From Reyranella sp. (GTDB lineage: Bacteria > Pseudomonadota > Alphaproteobacteria > Reyranellales > Reyranellaceae): a stretch of 61,402 bases of DNA. Of the stretch, positions 29,837 through 38,903 are shown piece after piece (position 1 is the first letter of the stretch; each line of letters opens with the position of its first letter). The notes under the pieces are model-generated. The model was not told the origin of the DNA. It saw only the letters and a program-made list of their open reading frames with translations, and searched no databases. Location of the stretch: assembly GCA_019750135.1 (NCBI GenBank), contig JAIEOV010000001.1, forward strand, positions 1-61,402. The letters are read 5' to 3'. Made by a program: the position numbers and the translations under genes.

Positions 29837-31807
29837 ATGGATCTCGCCATCAAGCTCATCGTCCTGCTGCCGCTGCTGGCCGCCGCCATCGCCGGCCTGT
29901 TCTGCCGCGTCATCGGCGACCGCCCGGCACAGATCGTCACCTGTGCCGCGCTGCTGATCGCCGCGGCGCTGTCGACCTTCGTCTTCGTCAAGATCGGCTT
30001 CGGTCCGGAGAACGCCAAGCTGGTCGTGGTGAAGCTGTTCAATTGGATCGATTCGGGCACACTCGACGTCGCCTGGTCGCTGCGCGTCGACACGCTGACG
30101 GCCGTCATGCTGATCGTCGTCACCGGCGTGTCGTCGATGGTCCACGTCTACTCGATCGGCTACATGGCGGAGGATCCCAGCATCCCCCGGTTCATGTCCT
30201 ATCTCAGCCTGTTCACCTTCTTCATGCTGATGCTGGTGACCGCGGACAACCTAGTGCAGCTGTTCTTCGGCTGGGAAGGCGTGGGCCTCGCGTCCTACCT
30301 GCTAATCGGCTTCTGGTACGACAAGCCGTCCGCCAACGCCGCGGCCATGAAGGCCTTCATCGTGAACCGCGTCGGCGACTTCGGCTTCGCGCTCGGCATC
30401 TTCGCCGTGTGGGTGCTGTCGGGCTCGGTCGGCTTCGCCGACATCTTCGCCAAGGGGCCCGAGATGGCGGCCATGCGCATCAAGTTCCTCGGCATGGATC
30501 TGCCGGCGCTGGAGACCGCCTGCCTGCTGCTGTTCGTCGGCGCCATGGGCAAGTCGGCCCAGCTCGGCCTGCACACCTGGCTGCCCGACGCCATGGAAGG
30601 CCCGACTCCTGTCTCGGCGCTGATCCACGCCGCCACGATGGTGACGGCCGGCGTCTTCATGGTCTGCCGCCTGTCGCCGCTGTTCGAGCTGGCGCCGACG
30701 GCGTCGATGGTCGTCACCCTGATCGGCGCCGCGACCGCCTTCTTCGCCGCCACGATCGGTCTTACCCAGTTCGACATCAAGAGGGTGGTCGCCTATTCGA
30801 CCTGCAGCCAGCTCGGCTACATGTTCTTTGCCGCCGGCGTCGGCTCCTACCAGGCGGCGATGTTCCACCTCACGACCCACGCCTTCTTCAAGGCGCTGCT
30901 GTTCCTGGGCTCGGGCTCGGTCATCATGGCCCTGCACCACGAGCAGGACATGCGCAAGATGGGCGGCGTGAAGGAGAAGGCGCCGCAGACCTTCTATCTC
31001 ATGTGGATCGGCACGCTGGCGCTGTCGGGCATCGGCATACCGTTCCTGCTCGGCAACGGCATCGGCTTCGCCGGCTTCTATTCCAAGGACGTCATGCTCG
31101 AATCGGCCTACGGCGTGCACACCACGGTGGGCCTGATCGCCTTCTGGCTGGGCACGATCGCTGCCGGCCTGACGGCGTTCTACTCGACCCGCCTGATGTT
31201 CATGACTTTCTACGGCAAGTACCGTGGCGACCATCACACCTGGGACCATGCCCACGAATCGCCCCTGGTCGTGCTGATCCCGCTCTATGTGCTGGGCGCC
31301 GGTGCGGCCCTGTCGGGCTTCATTGGCTACGACTGGTTCGTCGGCCACGACTGGCACCACTTCTGGGGCAACGCCGTCGCCACAAAGCTGAGCGAGGAGG
31401 TGCTGCATCACGCCCACGAGGTGCCGTTGTGGGTGAAGCTGGCGCCGCTGGTCTTCGCGCTTTCCGGCATCGCGCTGAGCTATATGTACTACGTCACCAT
31501 GCCCTGGCTGCCCGCGGCGACGGTCAAGCGCTTCCCCGGCCTGCATGCGCTCTTCTACAACAAGTGGTACTTCGACGAGCTCTACGACGCGATGATCGTC
31601 CAGCCGTCGCTAAGGATCGGTCGCTTCTTCTGGAAGAAGGGCGATGGCGCCACCATCGACGGGCTCGGCGCCGACAATATCGCGGCGCGTGCCCAGGACA
31701 TGGCGGGAGTGCTGATGCGCTTCCAGTCCGGGTATCTGTACCACTACGCCTTCGTGATGCTGGTCGGGGTCGCCGCCCTCGTCACCTACTTCATGTTCGT
31801 GAGGTAG
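29837..31807 (+). CDS. nuoL: NADH-quinone oxidoreductase subunit L
   Basis: Distal proton-pumping, Mrp-antiporter-like subunit with the long lateral helix. 656 residues with about sixteen helices; signature blocks include [16 protein letters not shown], the Lys-containing [32 protein letters not shown] region and the [13 protein letters not shown] segment. Twelve bases after nuoK. Confidence 0.96.
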   Translation: MDLAIKLIVLLPLLAAAIAGLFCRVIGDRPAQIVTCAALLIAAALSTFVFVKIGFGPENAKLVVVKLFNWIDSGTLDVAWSLRVDTLTAVMLIVVTGVSSMVHVYSIGYMAEDPSIPRFMSYLSLFTFFMLMLVTADNLVQLFFGWEGVGLASYLLIGFWYDKPSANAAAMKAFIVNRVGDFGFALGIFAVWVLSGSVGFADIFAKGPEMAAMRIKFLGMDLPALETACLLLFVGAMGKSAQLGLHTWLPDAMEGPTPVSALIHAATMVTAGVFMVCRLSPLFELAPTASMVVTLIGAATAFFAATIGLTQFDIKRVVAYSTCSQLGYMFFAAGVGSYQAAMFHLTTHAFFKALLFLGSGSVIMALHHEQDMRKMGGVKEKAPQTFYLMWIGTLALSGIGIPFLLGNGIGFAGFYSKDVMLESAYGVHTTVGLIAFWLGTIAAGLTAFYSTRLMFMTFYGKYRGDHHTWDHAHESPLVVLIPLYVLGAGAALSGFIGYDWFVGHDWHHFWGNAVATKLSEEVLHHAHEVPLWVKLAPLVFALSGIALSYMYYVTMPWLPAATVKRFPGLHALFYNKWYFDELYDAMIVQPSLRIGRFFWKKGDGATIDGLGADNIAARAQDMAGVLMRFQSGYLYHYAFVMLVGVAALVTYFMFVR

Positions 31808-31811
31808 GGCG

Positions 31812-33323
31812 ATGACGAGCTGGCCTATCCTGTCCGTGGTCACCTTCCTGCCTCTGGTGGGCGCGGTCTTCTGCCTGATCGTCAACGGGCCGAAGGAGGC
31901 GGTGGAGCGCAACTGCCGCAGCATTGCGCTCGTCACCTCGTCTGTGACCTTCCTGATCTCGCTGATCCTGTGGGCGCGCTTCGATCCCACCAAGGCGGGC
32001 TTCCAGTTCGAGGAGAAGCTCGACTGGGTGCCGGCGCTCGGTATCGGCTATCACATGGGCATCGACGGCATCTCGCTGTTCTTCGTCCTGCTGTCGACCC
32101 TGCTGACGCCGATCTGCATCCTGGCGAGCTGGGAGTCGGTCCATGTGCGCGTCAAGGAGTACATGGTCGCCTTCCTGATCCTCGAGACCTTCATGGTCGG
32201 CATGTTCTGCGCGCTCGATCTCGCGCTGTTCTATGTCTTCTTCGAGGGCGTGCTGATTCCGATGTTCCTGATCATCGGCGTCTGGGGCGGTCCGCGGCGT
32301 GTCTATGCCGCCTTCAAGTTCTTCCTCTACACGCTGCTCGGCTCCGTGCTGATGCTGCTGGCCATCATCGCCATCTACTGGCAGCTCGGCACCACCGACC
32401 TGGTCGTGGCGATGGAGCGCCTGCAGCTGCCGTTCACCTGGCAGTGCTACCTGTGGCTCGCCTTCTTCGCCTCGTTCGCGGTGAAGGTACCGATGTGGCC
32501 GGTCCATACCTGGCTGCCCGACGCCCACGTCGAGGCGCCGACGGCGGGCTCGGTGATCCTGGCCGGCGTGCTGCTGAAGATGGGCGGGTACGGCTTCCTC
32601 AGGCTCTCGATCCCGCTGCTGCCCGAGGCGACGCAGTACTTCGCGCCGCTGATCTTCGGCCTCTCGATCGTGGCCGTGATCTACACCTCGCTGGTGGCGC
32701 TGGTGCAGGAGGACATGAAGAAGCTGATCGCCTATTCGTCGGTCGCCCACATGGGCTTCGTGACGATCGGCGCCTTCGTGGTGAACATGCAGGGCGTGCA
32801 GGGCTCGCTGTTCCAGATGTTGAGCCACGGCATCGTCTCGGCCGCGCTGTTCCTCTGCGTCGGCGTGGTCTACGACCGCATGCACACCCGTGAGATCGCG
32901 GCCTATGGCGGCCTGGTCCATCGCATGCCACGCTATGCCTTCACCTTCATGGTGTTCACCCTGGCCAGCGTCGGTCTGCCCGGCTTGTCGGGTTTCGTCG
33001 GCGAGTTCCTGGTCCTGGTCGGCGCCTTCAAGGCCAACACCTGGGTGGCGACCCTGGCTGCGACCGGCCTGATCCTGGGTGCGGCCTACGCGCTCTGGCT
33101 CTACCGCAAGATCATCTTCGGCGAGCTCACCAAGGACTCGTTGAAGGGCATCCTCGACATGAACCGCCGCGAGATCGCGGTCTTCCTGCCGCTCTTGCTG
33201 CTCAGCCTTTGGATGGGCATCTACCCGGCTTCCTTCCTCGATCCCATGGCTGCCTCGGTCGACAAGCTGGTCGGCGATTACCAGGCTGCCATCAAGCTCG
33301 CCCGCACGGCGGCGTTGCCGTGA
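31812..33323 (+). CDS. nuoM: NADH-quinone oxidoreductase subunit M
   Basis: Second antiporter-like pump, 503 residues and about fourteen helices. Diagnostic segments are [18 protein letters not shown] (with the key Glu), [29 protein letters not shown] and [18 protein letters not shown]. Five bases after nuoL. Confidence 0.96.
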   Translation: MTSWPILSVVTFLPLVGAVFCLIVNGPKEAVERNCRSIALVTSSVTFLISLILWARFDPTKAGFQFEEKLDWVPALGIGYHMGIDGISLFFVLLSTLLTPICILASWESVHVRVKEYMVAFLILETFMVGMFCALDLALFYVFFEGVLIPMFLIIGVWGGPRRVYAAFKFFLYTLLGSVLMLLAIIAIYWQLGTTDLVVAMERLQLPFTWQCYLWLAFFASFAVKVPMWPVHTWLPDAHVEAPTAGSVILAGVLLKMGGYGFLRLSIPLLPEATQYFAPLIFGLSIVAVIYTSLVALVQEDMKKLIAYSSVAHMGFVTIGAFVVNMQGVQGSLFQMLSHGIVSAALFLCVGVVYDRMHTREIAAYGGLVHRMPRYAFTFMVFTLASVGLPGLSGFVGEFLVLVGAFKANTWVATLAATGLILGAAYALWLYRKIIFGELTKDSLKGILDMNRREIAVFLPLLLLSLWMGIYPASFLDPMAASVDKLVGDYQAAIKLARTAALP

Positions 33324-33339
33324 CCCGGGAGTGACGAAC

Positions 33340-34785
33340 ATGGTTGTCGGTCTTGAATCCTGGACCCTGGCGCGGCCCGAGCTGTTTCTCGCGGCGGTCA
33401 CGGCGCTCCTATTGATCTACGGCGTGGTGCGCGGCGAGACGTCGACCGCCTTCGTGTCGGTGGCGACGTCGCTGGCGCTGCTGGTCACCGCCGTCCTGCT
33501 GTTCACGCCCTATCGCGAGGGCACGGCCTTCGCCTCGCTGTTCATCGTCGACCGGCTGACCACGACCATGAAGGCGCTGGTGCTGGTGGGGGCGGCCATC
33601 ACCGTCCTGATGTCGCGCGCCTACTTCGAGCAGGCCAAGGCCTGGCGCTTCGAGTATCCGCTGCTGGTCGCGCTGGCCACTCTCGGCATGATGCTGATGA
33701 TCTCGGCCAACGACCTGATGTCGTTGTATGTCGGCCTCGAGCTGCAGTCGCTGGCGCTCTACGTCGTCGCTGCCTTCCAGCGGGACAGCGTCCGTTCGAC
33801 CGAGGCGGGCGTGAAGTACTTCGTCCTGGGCTCGGTCGCCTCAGGCATGCTGCTGTTCGGCGCCTCGCTGATCTACGGCTTCTGCGGCGGCACGGCCTTC
33901 GTCGAGATTTCCAAGGCCCTGATCGACGGCAAGGGCGCGGAGAGCGGCGTCATCGTCGGCCTGGTCTTCGTGGTCGCGGGTCTGGCGTTCAAGGTCTCGG
34001 CCGTGCCCTTCCATATGTGGACGCCGGACGTCTACGAAGGCGCGCCGACGCCGGTCACCGCGCTGTTCGCCGTCGCGCCCAAGATCGCCGCCATGTCGCT
34101 GCTGGTCTCGGTCCTGATGGGGCCATTCAAGCCGGTGTTCGCGCAGTGGCAGCAGATCATCGTCGCCGCCTCGGTGCTGTCGATGGCGCTCGGCGCCTTC
34201 GCCGCGCTCCGCCAGCAGAACATCAAGCGCCTGATGGCCTACTCGTCGATCGGCAATGTCGGCTACATCCTGCTGGGCTTGGCAAGCGGCAGCGAGAAGG
34301 GCATCCAGGCGGTGGTCTTCTACCTCGCCATCTACCTGGTCATGACCTTGGGCGTGTTCGCCATCATTCTGCTGATGAAGCGCCGCGACATCATGGTCGA
34401 GGGCGTGAACGACCTGGCCGGGCTGGGGCGTACCCACCCGATGATGGCTTTCGCCTTGCTGCTGTTCATGTTCTCGCTGGCCGGCATCCCGCCGCTCGCG
34501 GGCTTCTGGGGCAAGCTCTACATCTTCATGGCCGCGGTCGAGGCCAAGCTCTACTGGCCGGCCGTGCTCGGCGTGCTGGCCTCGGTGGTGGCGTCCTACT
34601 ACTACCTGCGCATCGTCAAGGTCATGTACTTCGACGAGCCGGCGGCCGAGGCGATCGACCAGCCGGTCTTCGGCGTCAACCGCGTCGTGGCCTTCGCGTC
34701 AGCCGTCATCGTGGCGGTGTTCTCGCTGGCGCCGCAGCCGCTCAGCGTCGTCGCCGCCGCCGCCGCCAAGGGCCTCTTCCCGTGA
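33340..34785 (+). CDS. nuoN: NADH-quinone oxidoreductase subunit N
   Basis: Third antiporter-like pump, 481 residues. ELQSLALYVVAAFQ, FKVSAVPFHMWTPDVYEGAPTP and KRLMAYSSIGNVGYILLGL are typical. ATG 33340 with GGGAG eight bases upstream is preferred over the in-frame GTG 33331, which lies inside that site. The stop overlaps the birA start, so the operon continues beyond complex I. Confidence 0.95.
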   Translation: MVVGLESWTLARPELFLAAVTALLLIYGVVRGETSTAFVSVATSLALLVTAVLLFTPYREGTAFASLFIVDRLTTTMKALVLVGAAITVLMSRAYFEQAKAWRFEYPLLVALATLGMMLMISANDLMSLYVGLELQSLALYVVAAFQRDSVRSTEAGVKYFVLGSVASGMLLFGASLIYGFCGGTAFVEISKALIDGKGAESGVIVGLVFVVAGLAFKVSAVPFHMWTPDVYEGAPTPVTALFAVAPKIAAMSLLVSVLMGPFKPVFAQWQQIIVAASVLSMALGAFAALRQQNIKRLMAYSSIGNVGYILLGLASGSEKGIQAVVFYLAIYLVMTLGVFAIILLMKRRDIMVEGVNDLAGLGRTHPMMAFALLLFMFSLAGIPPLAGFWGKLYIFMAAVEAKLYWPAVLGVLASVVASYYYLRIVKVMYFDEPAAEAIDQPVFGVNRVVAFASAVIVAVFSLAPQPLSVVAAAAAKGLFP

Positions 34786-35516
34786 GTTCCGCACCCGTCC
34801 TGCCGGACGGGTGGCGGCTGGTCGCGCTCGACAGCGTTGGCAGCACCATGGACGAGGCTGCGCGCCTCGCCGATGCCGGGGCGCTGGAAGGCACCGTGGT
34901 GTGGGCGCGGGAGCAGAGCGGCGGCCGTGGCCGACGGGGCCGGCGGTGGGCCTCGGCGCCTGGCAATCTCTACACCACGACAGTGCTGCGACCCGACTGC
35001 ACGGCCGCTCGGGCCGCCGAGCTTGGTTTCGTCGCGGCCTTGGCTGTGGCCGACATGGTTCCCGAGGGCCGTACGGTACGCGTGAAATGGCCCAACGACG
35101 TCCTGGTCGACGGTGGCAAGATCGCCGGCATCCTGCTGGAGAGCGCGGTCGGCCAGGACGCCGTGGTGCAGCACGTGGTGGCGGGCATTGGCGTCAATGT
35201 CAGCTTCGCCCCTCAGCTCCCTGAGATGCGCTATCCCAGCGCGGCGCTGGGCGGCACCGTCGAGCGGGCTCTCGAGAAGCTCATGGCCGCACTCGCGGCG
35301 CGTCTGGCCGAGTGGCGGCGCGAAGGGTTCGCGACCGTGCGCGCCGGCTGGCTAGCCAAAGCCGGCCCGCTCGGCGCCGAGGTCGACGTGAAGCTGGGCG
35401 ACGAGCTGGTGCGCGGCCGTTTCGGTGGCGTCGACCACGAGGGCGCTTTGCTGCTGGAAACGGCGTCCGGCCCGCGCCGCATCGTGTCGGGCGAGTTGCT
35501 GGGCCGCGCGGCCTGA
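34782..35516 (+). CDS. birA: Biotin--[acetyl-CoA-carboxylase] ligase
   Basis: Attaches biotin to the carrier domain of acyl-CoA carboxylases through biotinyl-AMP. The 244-residue protein has the lipoate/biotin ligase fold: DSVGSTMDEA, the GRGRRGRRW adenylate loop (about 47-55), VKWPNDVLVDGGKIAGILLE and the C-terminal SH3-like domain. It lacks the N-terminal helix-turn-helix of the E. coli enzyme, so it is a class I ligase without repressor function. GTG 34782 overlaps the nuoN stop. Placement after nuoN is conserved in alphaproteobacteria. Confidence 0.93.
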   Translation: MSSAPVLPDGWRLVALDSVGSTMDEAARLADAGALEGTVVWAREQSGGRGRRGRRWASAPGNLYTTTVLRPDCTAARAAELGFVAALAVADMVPEGRTVRVKWPNDVLVDGGKIAGILLESAVGQDAVVQHVVAGIGVNVSFAPQLPEMRYPSAALGGTVERALEKLMAALAARLAEWRREGFATVRAGWLAKAGPLGAEVDVKLGDELVRGRFGGVDHEGALLLETASGPRRIVSGELLGRAA

Positions 35517-35534
35517 GTTGAGTAGGAGGACGGC

Positions 35535-36305
35535 ATGCTGCTTGCCATCAACTGCAACAACACGAACATCAAGTTCGGCGTGGTCGACGGCGACCGCATC
35601 GTCGGCGAATGGCGCCAGCACACTTCGGCCATGCGCACGGCCGACGAGCACGCGGTCTGGCTGATCGAGCTGATGCGCATGGAGGGCATCGATCCCAAGT
35701 CGGTGACCGACGCGATCATCGGCAGCGTCGTGCCACAGGCCAATTTCAACCTGCGCCGGCTGTGCACGCGCTACTTCGATATCGAGCCGCTGTTCATCGG
35801 CGAGCCCAACGTCGTCCACGGCATCAAGATCAAGGGCGTCGGCGCCGGCGCCGACCGGATCTGCAATACCGTCGGCGCGAGCCTGATGTTCCCGCGGACG
35901 CCGGTTGTCGTCGTCGACTTCGGCACCGCCACCAACTTCGACGTCGTCGACGAAGAGGGCAGCTATTGCGGCGGCGCCATCGCACCCGGGCCCAACCTCA
36001 GCATCGAGGCCCTGGTGGCGGCCGCGGCGCTGCTGCCGCGCATCGTGGTCGAGAAGCCCGAGAAGGTGATCGGCACGACGACGGTCGCCTGCATGCATAC
36101 CGGCGTGTTCTGGGGCTATGTCGGCCTGATCGAGGGCATCGTCACGCGCATCAAAGCCGAGTTCGGCAAGCCCATGAAAGTCGTCTCGACCGGCGGCCTC
36201 GCCCCGGTGTTCGACGGCTATATCTCGGTGATCGACCAGGTGGCGACCGACATCACCGCGCGCGGCCTGATCGAGATCTGGAAGCGCAGCACGCAGGCGG
36301 CATGA
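35535..36305 (+). CDS. coaX: Type III pantothenate kinase
   Basis: First step of coenzyme A synthesis, phosphorylating pantothenate with relaxed nucleotide use and no CoA feedback. In 256 residues the ASKHA-fold motifs are clear: NCNNTNIKFGV at the N-terminus (phosphate-1, where most members have D-x-G-N-T), GVGAGADR with catalytic Asp107, and VVVDFGTATNFDVV. An AGGAGG site precedes ATG 35535. Confidence 0.95.
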   Translation: MLLAINCNNTNIKFGVVDGDRIVGEWRQHTSAMRTADEHAVWLIELMRMEGIDPKSVTDAIIGSVVPQANFNLRRLCTRYFDIEPLFIGEPNVVHGIKIKGVGAGADRICNTVGASLMFPRTPVVVVDFGTATNFDVVDEEGSYCGGAIAPGPNLSIEALVAAAALLPRIVVEKPEKVIGTTTVACMHTGVFWGYVGLIEGIVTRIKAEFGKPMKVVSTGGLAPVFDGYISVIDQVATDITARGLIEIWKRSTQAA

Positions 36306-37954
36306 CCGTACCGGGCAAGGACGAGCTGCTGTTCCTCGCGCTGGGCGGCGCGGGCGAGATCGGCATGAACCTCAACCTCTACGGCCATGCCGGCAAGTGG
36401 TTGATGATCGATCTCGGTATCGGCTTTGCCGACGATTCCATGCCGGGCGTCGAGGTCGTCATGCCCGATCCCGCGTTCATCGAGGAGCGCCGCGACGACC
36501 TTCTAGGCATCGTGCTCACCCATGCCCACGAGGACCATCTCGGCGCCGTCGCCGACCTCTGGCCGCGGCTCAAGGCGCCGGTCTATGCCACGCCGTTCGC
36601 GGCCTCGGTGCTGCGCCGCAAGCTGGTCGAGGCCGGGCTGCTGGATGCCGTGCCGATCACCGAGATTCCGTTGGGCGGCAAGCTCAGCCTGCTACCGTTC
36701 GAGCTCGAGCTGATCACAATGACGCACTCGATTCTCGAGCCCAATGCGCTGGCGATCAGGACGACGCTCGGCACGGTGTTCCATACCGGCGACTGGAAGA
36801 TCGATCCCGAGCCGCTCCTGGGCGAGGTGACCGACGAGGCGATGCTGCGGCGCATCGGCGAGGAGGGTGCGCTCGCCATGGTGTGCGACAGCACCAACGT
36901 CTTCGTCGAAGGCGAGGCGGGGTCGGAATCGACCGTGCGTGCCAACCTCGAGAAGCTGGTGAAGACGGCCAAGTGCCGGGTCGCCGTGACCTGTTTTGCC
37001 TCGAATCTCGCCCGGGTGGAGAGCGTGGCGCTGGCGGCCGTGGCGGCCGGGCGCCATCCCGTGCTGTCGGGCCGGGCGCTGACGCGCATGGTCGAATCGG
37101 CCCAGGAATGCGGCTACCTGCTCGATTTCCCGCAATGCATCCCCGAGCAGCAGGCGGGCTACCTGCCGCGCGACAAGGTCCTGTTCATCTGCACCGGCAG
37201 CCAGGGCGAGCCGCGTGCCTCGATGGCCAAGCTCGCCAACGGCGAGCATCGCGACCTGGTGCTGGAAGAGGGCGACACTGCGATCTTCTCCTCGCGCGTC
37301 ATCCCGGGCAACGAACGCTCCGTCGGCCGCCTGCAGAATGCGCTGATGGCGCGCGGCGTCGAGATCATCACGGACAGCGAGGCGCACATCCATGTCTCCG
37401 GCCATCCGGCGCGCGACGAGCTGGTCCGGGTTTACCAGTGGATCCGGCCCAAGATCGCCGTGCCGGTCCATGGCGAGGTCCGGCACATGGTCGAGCATGC
37501 GGCCCTCGCGCGGACCTGCCAGGTGCCTGAGACGGTTCTGGCTCCCAACGGCACGCTGGTCCGCCTAGCGCCCGGTCCGGCCGAGATCATCGACCATGTC
37601 CATGCCGGCCGGCTGGCGCGCGACGGCGACGGGCTGGTGCCGCTCGACGGCGAGTCCCTGAAGGAGCGGCGCAAGCTCCTGTGGAACGGCGCCGCGGCGG
37701 CCACGATGGTGATCGACAAGGGCGGCCGGGCCGTGGCGCCGCCCAAGGTCTCCCTGCGGGGCATCGACGATGGCGACGGCACGCTGGGCGAGGCGATCGC
37801 CGCAGGCCTGAACGAGATGCTGGCCGACCTCAGCGCCGCCGAACGGCGCGACGACGGGCGGATCGAAGAGGCGGCGCGCCAGGCCGTGCGGCGCGTCGTG
37901 CGCGCGCACCTCGGCAAGAAGCCGTTGACGGACGTGCACATCGTCCGCATCTAA
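36302..37954 (+). CDS. rnj: Ribonuclease J
   Basis: A beta-CASP metallo-beta-lactamase with 5'-3' exo- and endonuclease activity in RNA processing. Of 550 residues, the HxHxDH zinc motif is at His74-His79 (LTHAHEDHLG); later blocks are FHTGDWKIDPEP, MVCDSTNV and the beta-CASP IHVSGHPARDEL region, with VPVHGE. ATG 36302 overlaps the coaX stop by ATGA. Alphaproteobacteria keep this enzyme beside the nuo operon. Confidence 0.95.
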   Translation: MTVPGKDELLFLALGGAGEIGMNLNLYGHAGKWLMIDLGIGFADDSMPGVEVVMPDPAFIEERRDDLLGIVLTHAHEDHLGAVADLWPRLKAPVYATPFAASVLRRKLVEAGLLDAVPITEIPLGGKLSLLPFELELITMTHSILEPNALAIRTTLGTVFHTGDWKIDPEPLLGEVTDEAMLRRIGEEGALAMVCDSTNVFVEGEAGSESTVRANLEKLVKTAKCRVAVTCFASNLARVESVALAAVAAGRHPVLSGRALTRMVESAQECGYLLDFPQCIPEQQAGYLPRDKVLFICTGSQGEPRASMAKLANGEHRDLVLEEGDTAIFSSRVIPGNERSVGRLQNALMARGVEIITDSEAHIHVSGHPARDELVRVYQWIRPKIAVPVHGEVRHMVEHAALARTCQVPETVLAPNGTLVRLAPGPAEIIDHVHAGRLARDGDGLVPLDGESLKERRKLLWNGAAAATMVIDKGGRAVAPPKVSLRGIDDGDGTLGEAIAAGLNEMLADLSAAERRDDGRIEEAARQAVRRVVRAHLGKKPLTDVHIVRI

Positions 37955-37971
37955 GCCGGCAGGAGACACCG

Positions 37972-38376
37972 ATGATCGGACGCTTGAATCACATCGCCAT
38001 CGCCGTGCCCGACCTCGCCAAGGCGGCTGAACTTTATCGCACCGTGATGGGCGCCAAGGTGAGCGAGCCCAAGGCCCAGCCGGCCCATGGCGTCACCGTC
38101 GTGTTCGTCGAGCTGCCCAATACCAAGATCGAGCTGCTGCATCCGCTCGGCGAGAAGTCGCCGATCGCCAACTTCCTGGCGCGCAACGCCGACGGAGGCA
38201 TTCACCACGTCTGCTACGAGGTCGAGGACATCTACGCCGCCCGTGACAAACTGAAGGCCGGCGGCGCCCGCGTGCTGGGCGACGGCGAGCCCAAGATCGG
38301 TGCCCACGACAAGCCCGTGCTGTTCCTGCATCCCAAGGATTTCACGGGCACGCTGATCGAGCTCGAGCAGGTCTGA
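37972..38376 (+). CDS. mce: Methylmalonyl-CoA epimerase
   Basis: Interconverts (S)- and (R)-methylmalonyl-CoA on the propionyl-CoA route to succinyl-CoA. A 134-residue vicinal-oxygen-chelate protein: LNHIAIAVPD with metal ligand His7, HHVCYEVEDI with a second histidine, and GTLIELEQV with the closing glutamate. An AGGAG site precedes ATG 37972. A mutase is not in the window. Confidence 0.94.
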   Translation: MIGRLNHIAIAVPDLAKAAELYRTVMGAKVSEPKAQPAHGVTVVFVELPNTKIELLHPLGEKSPIANFLARNADGGIHHVCYEVEDIYAARDKLKAGGARVLGDGEPKIGAHDKPVLFLHPKDFTGTLIELEQV

Positions 38377-38387
38377 GGATCGCTGCC

Positions 38388-38630
38388 ATGAGCTGGGCCA
38401 CCGGCATCATGGTCTACCTGGTGATCTGGTGGACCATCCTGTTCACCGTGCTGCCGCTCGGCGTGCGCAAGGTGGAAAATCCGGGCAAAGGCGAGGAGCG
38501 AGGCGCCCCGGAGCGGCCGCAACTCCTGCGAAAGGCGATCATCACCTCGATCGTCGCGGCGATTCTGTGGATAGGTTTCTATTTCCTTCACCAGTCGGAC
38601 GTCTTCAGCTTCCGCCGCATGGTGGAATAG
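38388..38630 (+). CDS. DUF1467 family membrane protein
   Basis: An 80-residue protein with two transmembrane helices (about 5-25 and 52-70) and a charged cytoplasmic loop. The WWTILFTVLPLGVRK motif identifies DUF1467, a small alphaproteobacterial family of unknown function. It is the last gene of the nuo-birA-coaX-rnj-mce unit, in its usual place. It follows mce by eleven bases. Confidence 0.88.
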   Translation: MSWATGIMVYLVIWWTILFTVLPLGVRKVENPGKGEERGAPERPQLLRKAIITSIVAAILWIGFYFLHQSDVFSFRRMVE

Positions 38631-38671
38631 TCTTAATCCAATTTCTTAAGACTGTAGGCTAACCCATTGCC

Positions 38672-38701
38672 ATAAAAAGAAACAGCGGGCTCTCGGCCCG
38701 C
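38672..38701 (-). terminator. Intrinsic terminator reading leftward, probably for the purine permease
   Basis: On the minus strand a GCGGGC/GCCCGC stem (38696-38701 with 38685-38690, 5-nt loop) is followed by TGTTTCTTTTTAT. It lies about 200 bp beyond the stop of the permease gene, giving that mRNA a long 3' region. Confidence 0.75.
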
Positions 38702-38903
38702 CGTCCCTCTACCCCCGAAACTCGTCATCGGCAGCTTACGCTGCTCTCCTCCCTAAACGCGGGCTGTGCCCAAGACCCAGGCTACTTAGCTGGAAGCCAG
38801 CGTCTTGCCAAGACCTTTTCTTTCGATCGTCCGCTTTCAATTAGAACAATTGCAAGCACAAGGATCGTTCGACAACAAACAAATGTCCGCGCTCAAGATG
38901 TGA
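38702..38903. other. Structured non-coding region between convergent genes
   Basis: No coding frame is convincing here. Several short perfect hairpins occur (GCAGC-TTAC-GCTGC; GGGC-TGT-GCCC; GCTGG-AAG-CCAGC), and a CTCTCCTCCCT run on the plus strand resembles the anti-Shine-Dalgarno CCUCCUCCC motif of alphaproteobacterial Cuckoo/CcsR-type small RNAs, with one mismatch. The simplest reading is overlapping 3' untranslated regions; a small RNA on either strand is possible but unproven. Confidence 0.4.
38802..38823 (+). terminator. Weak intrinsic terminator reading rightward, after the nuo-DUF1467 unit
   Basis: GTCTT-GCC-AAGAC is followed by CTTTTCTTT on the plus strand, directly after another small hairpin (38789-38801). 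The stem is short. Together with the leftward terminator at 38672-38701 it would make the two convergent mRNAs overlap by about 150 nt. Confidence 0.45.

Noticed and set aside
34782..35516. birA as a transcriptional repressor
   Set aside because: The protein starts directly with the ligase domain and has no N-terminal helix-turn-helix.
38672..38903. 6S RNA, tmRNA, SRP RNA or RNase P RNA
   Set aside because: The region was inspected on both strands for the conserved cores of these RNAs and none was recognised; kept only as an untyped structured region.
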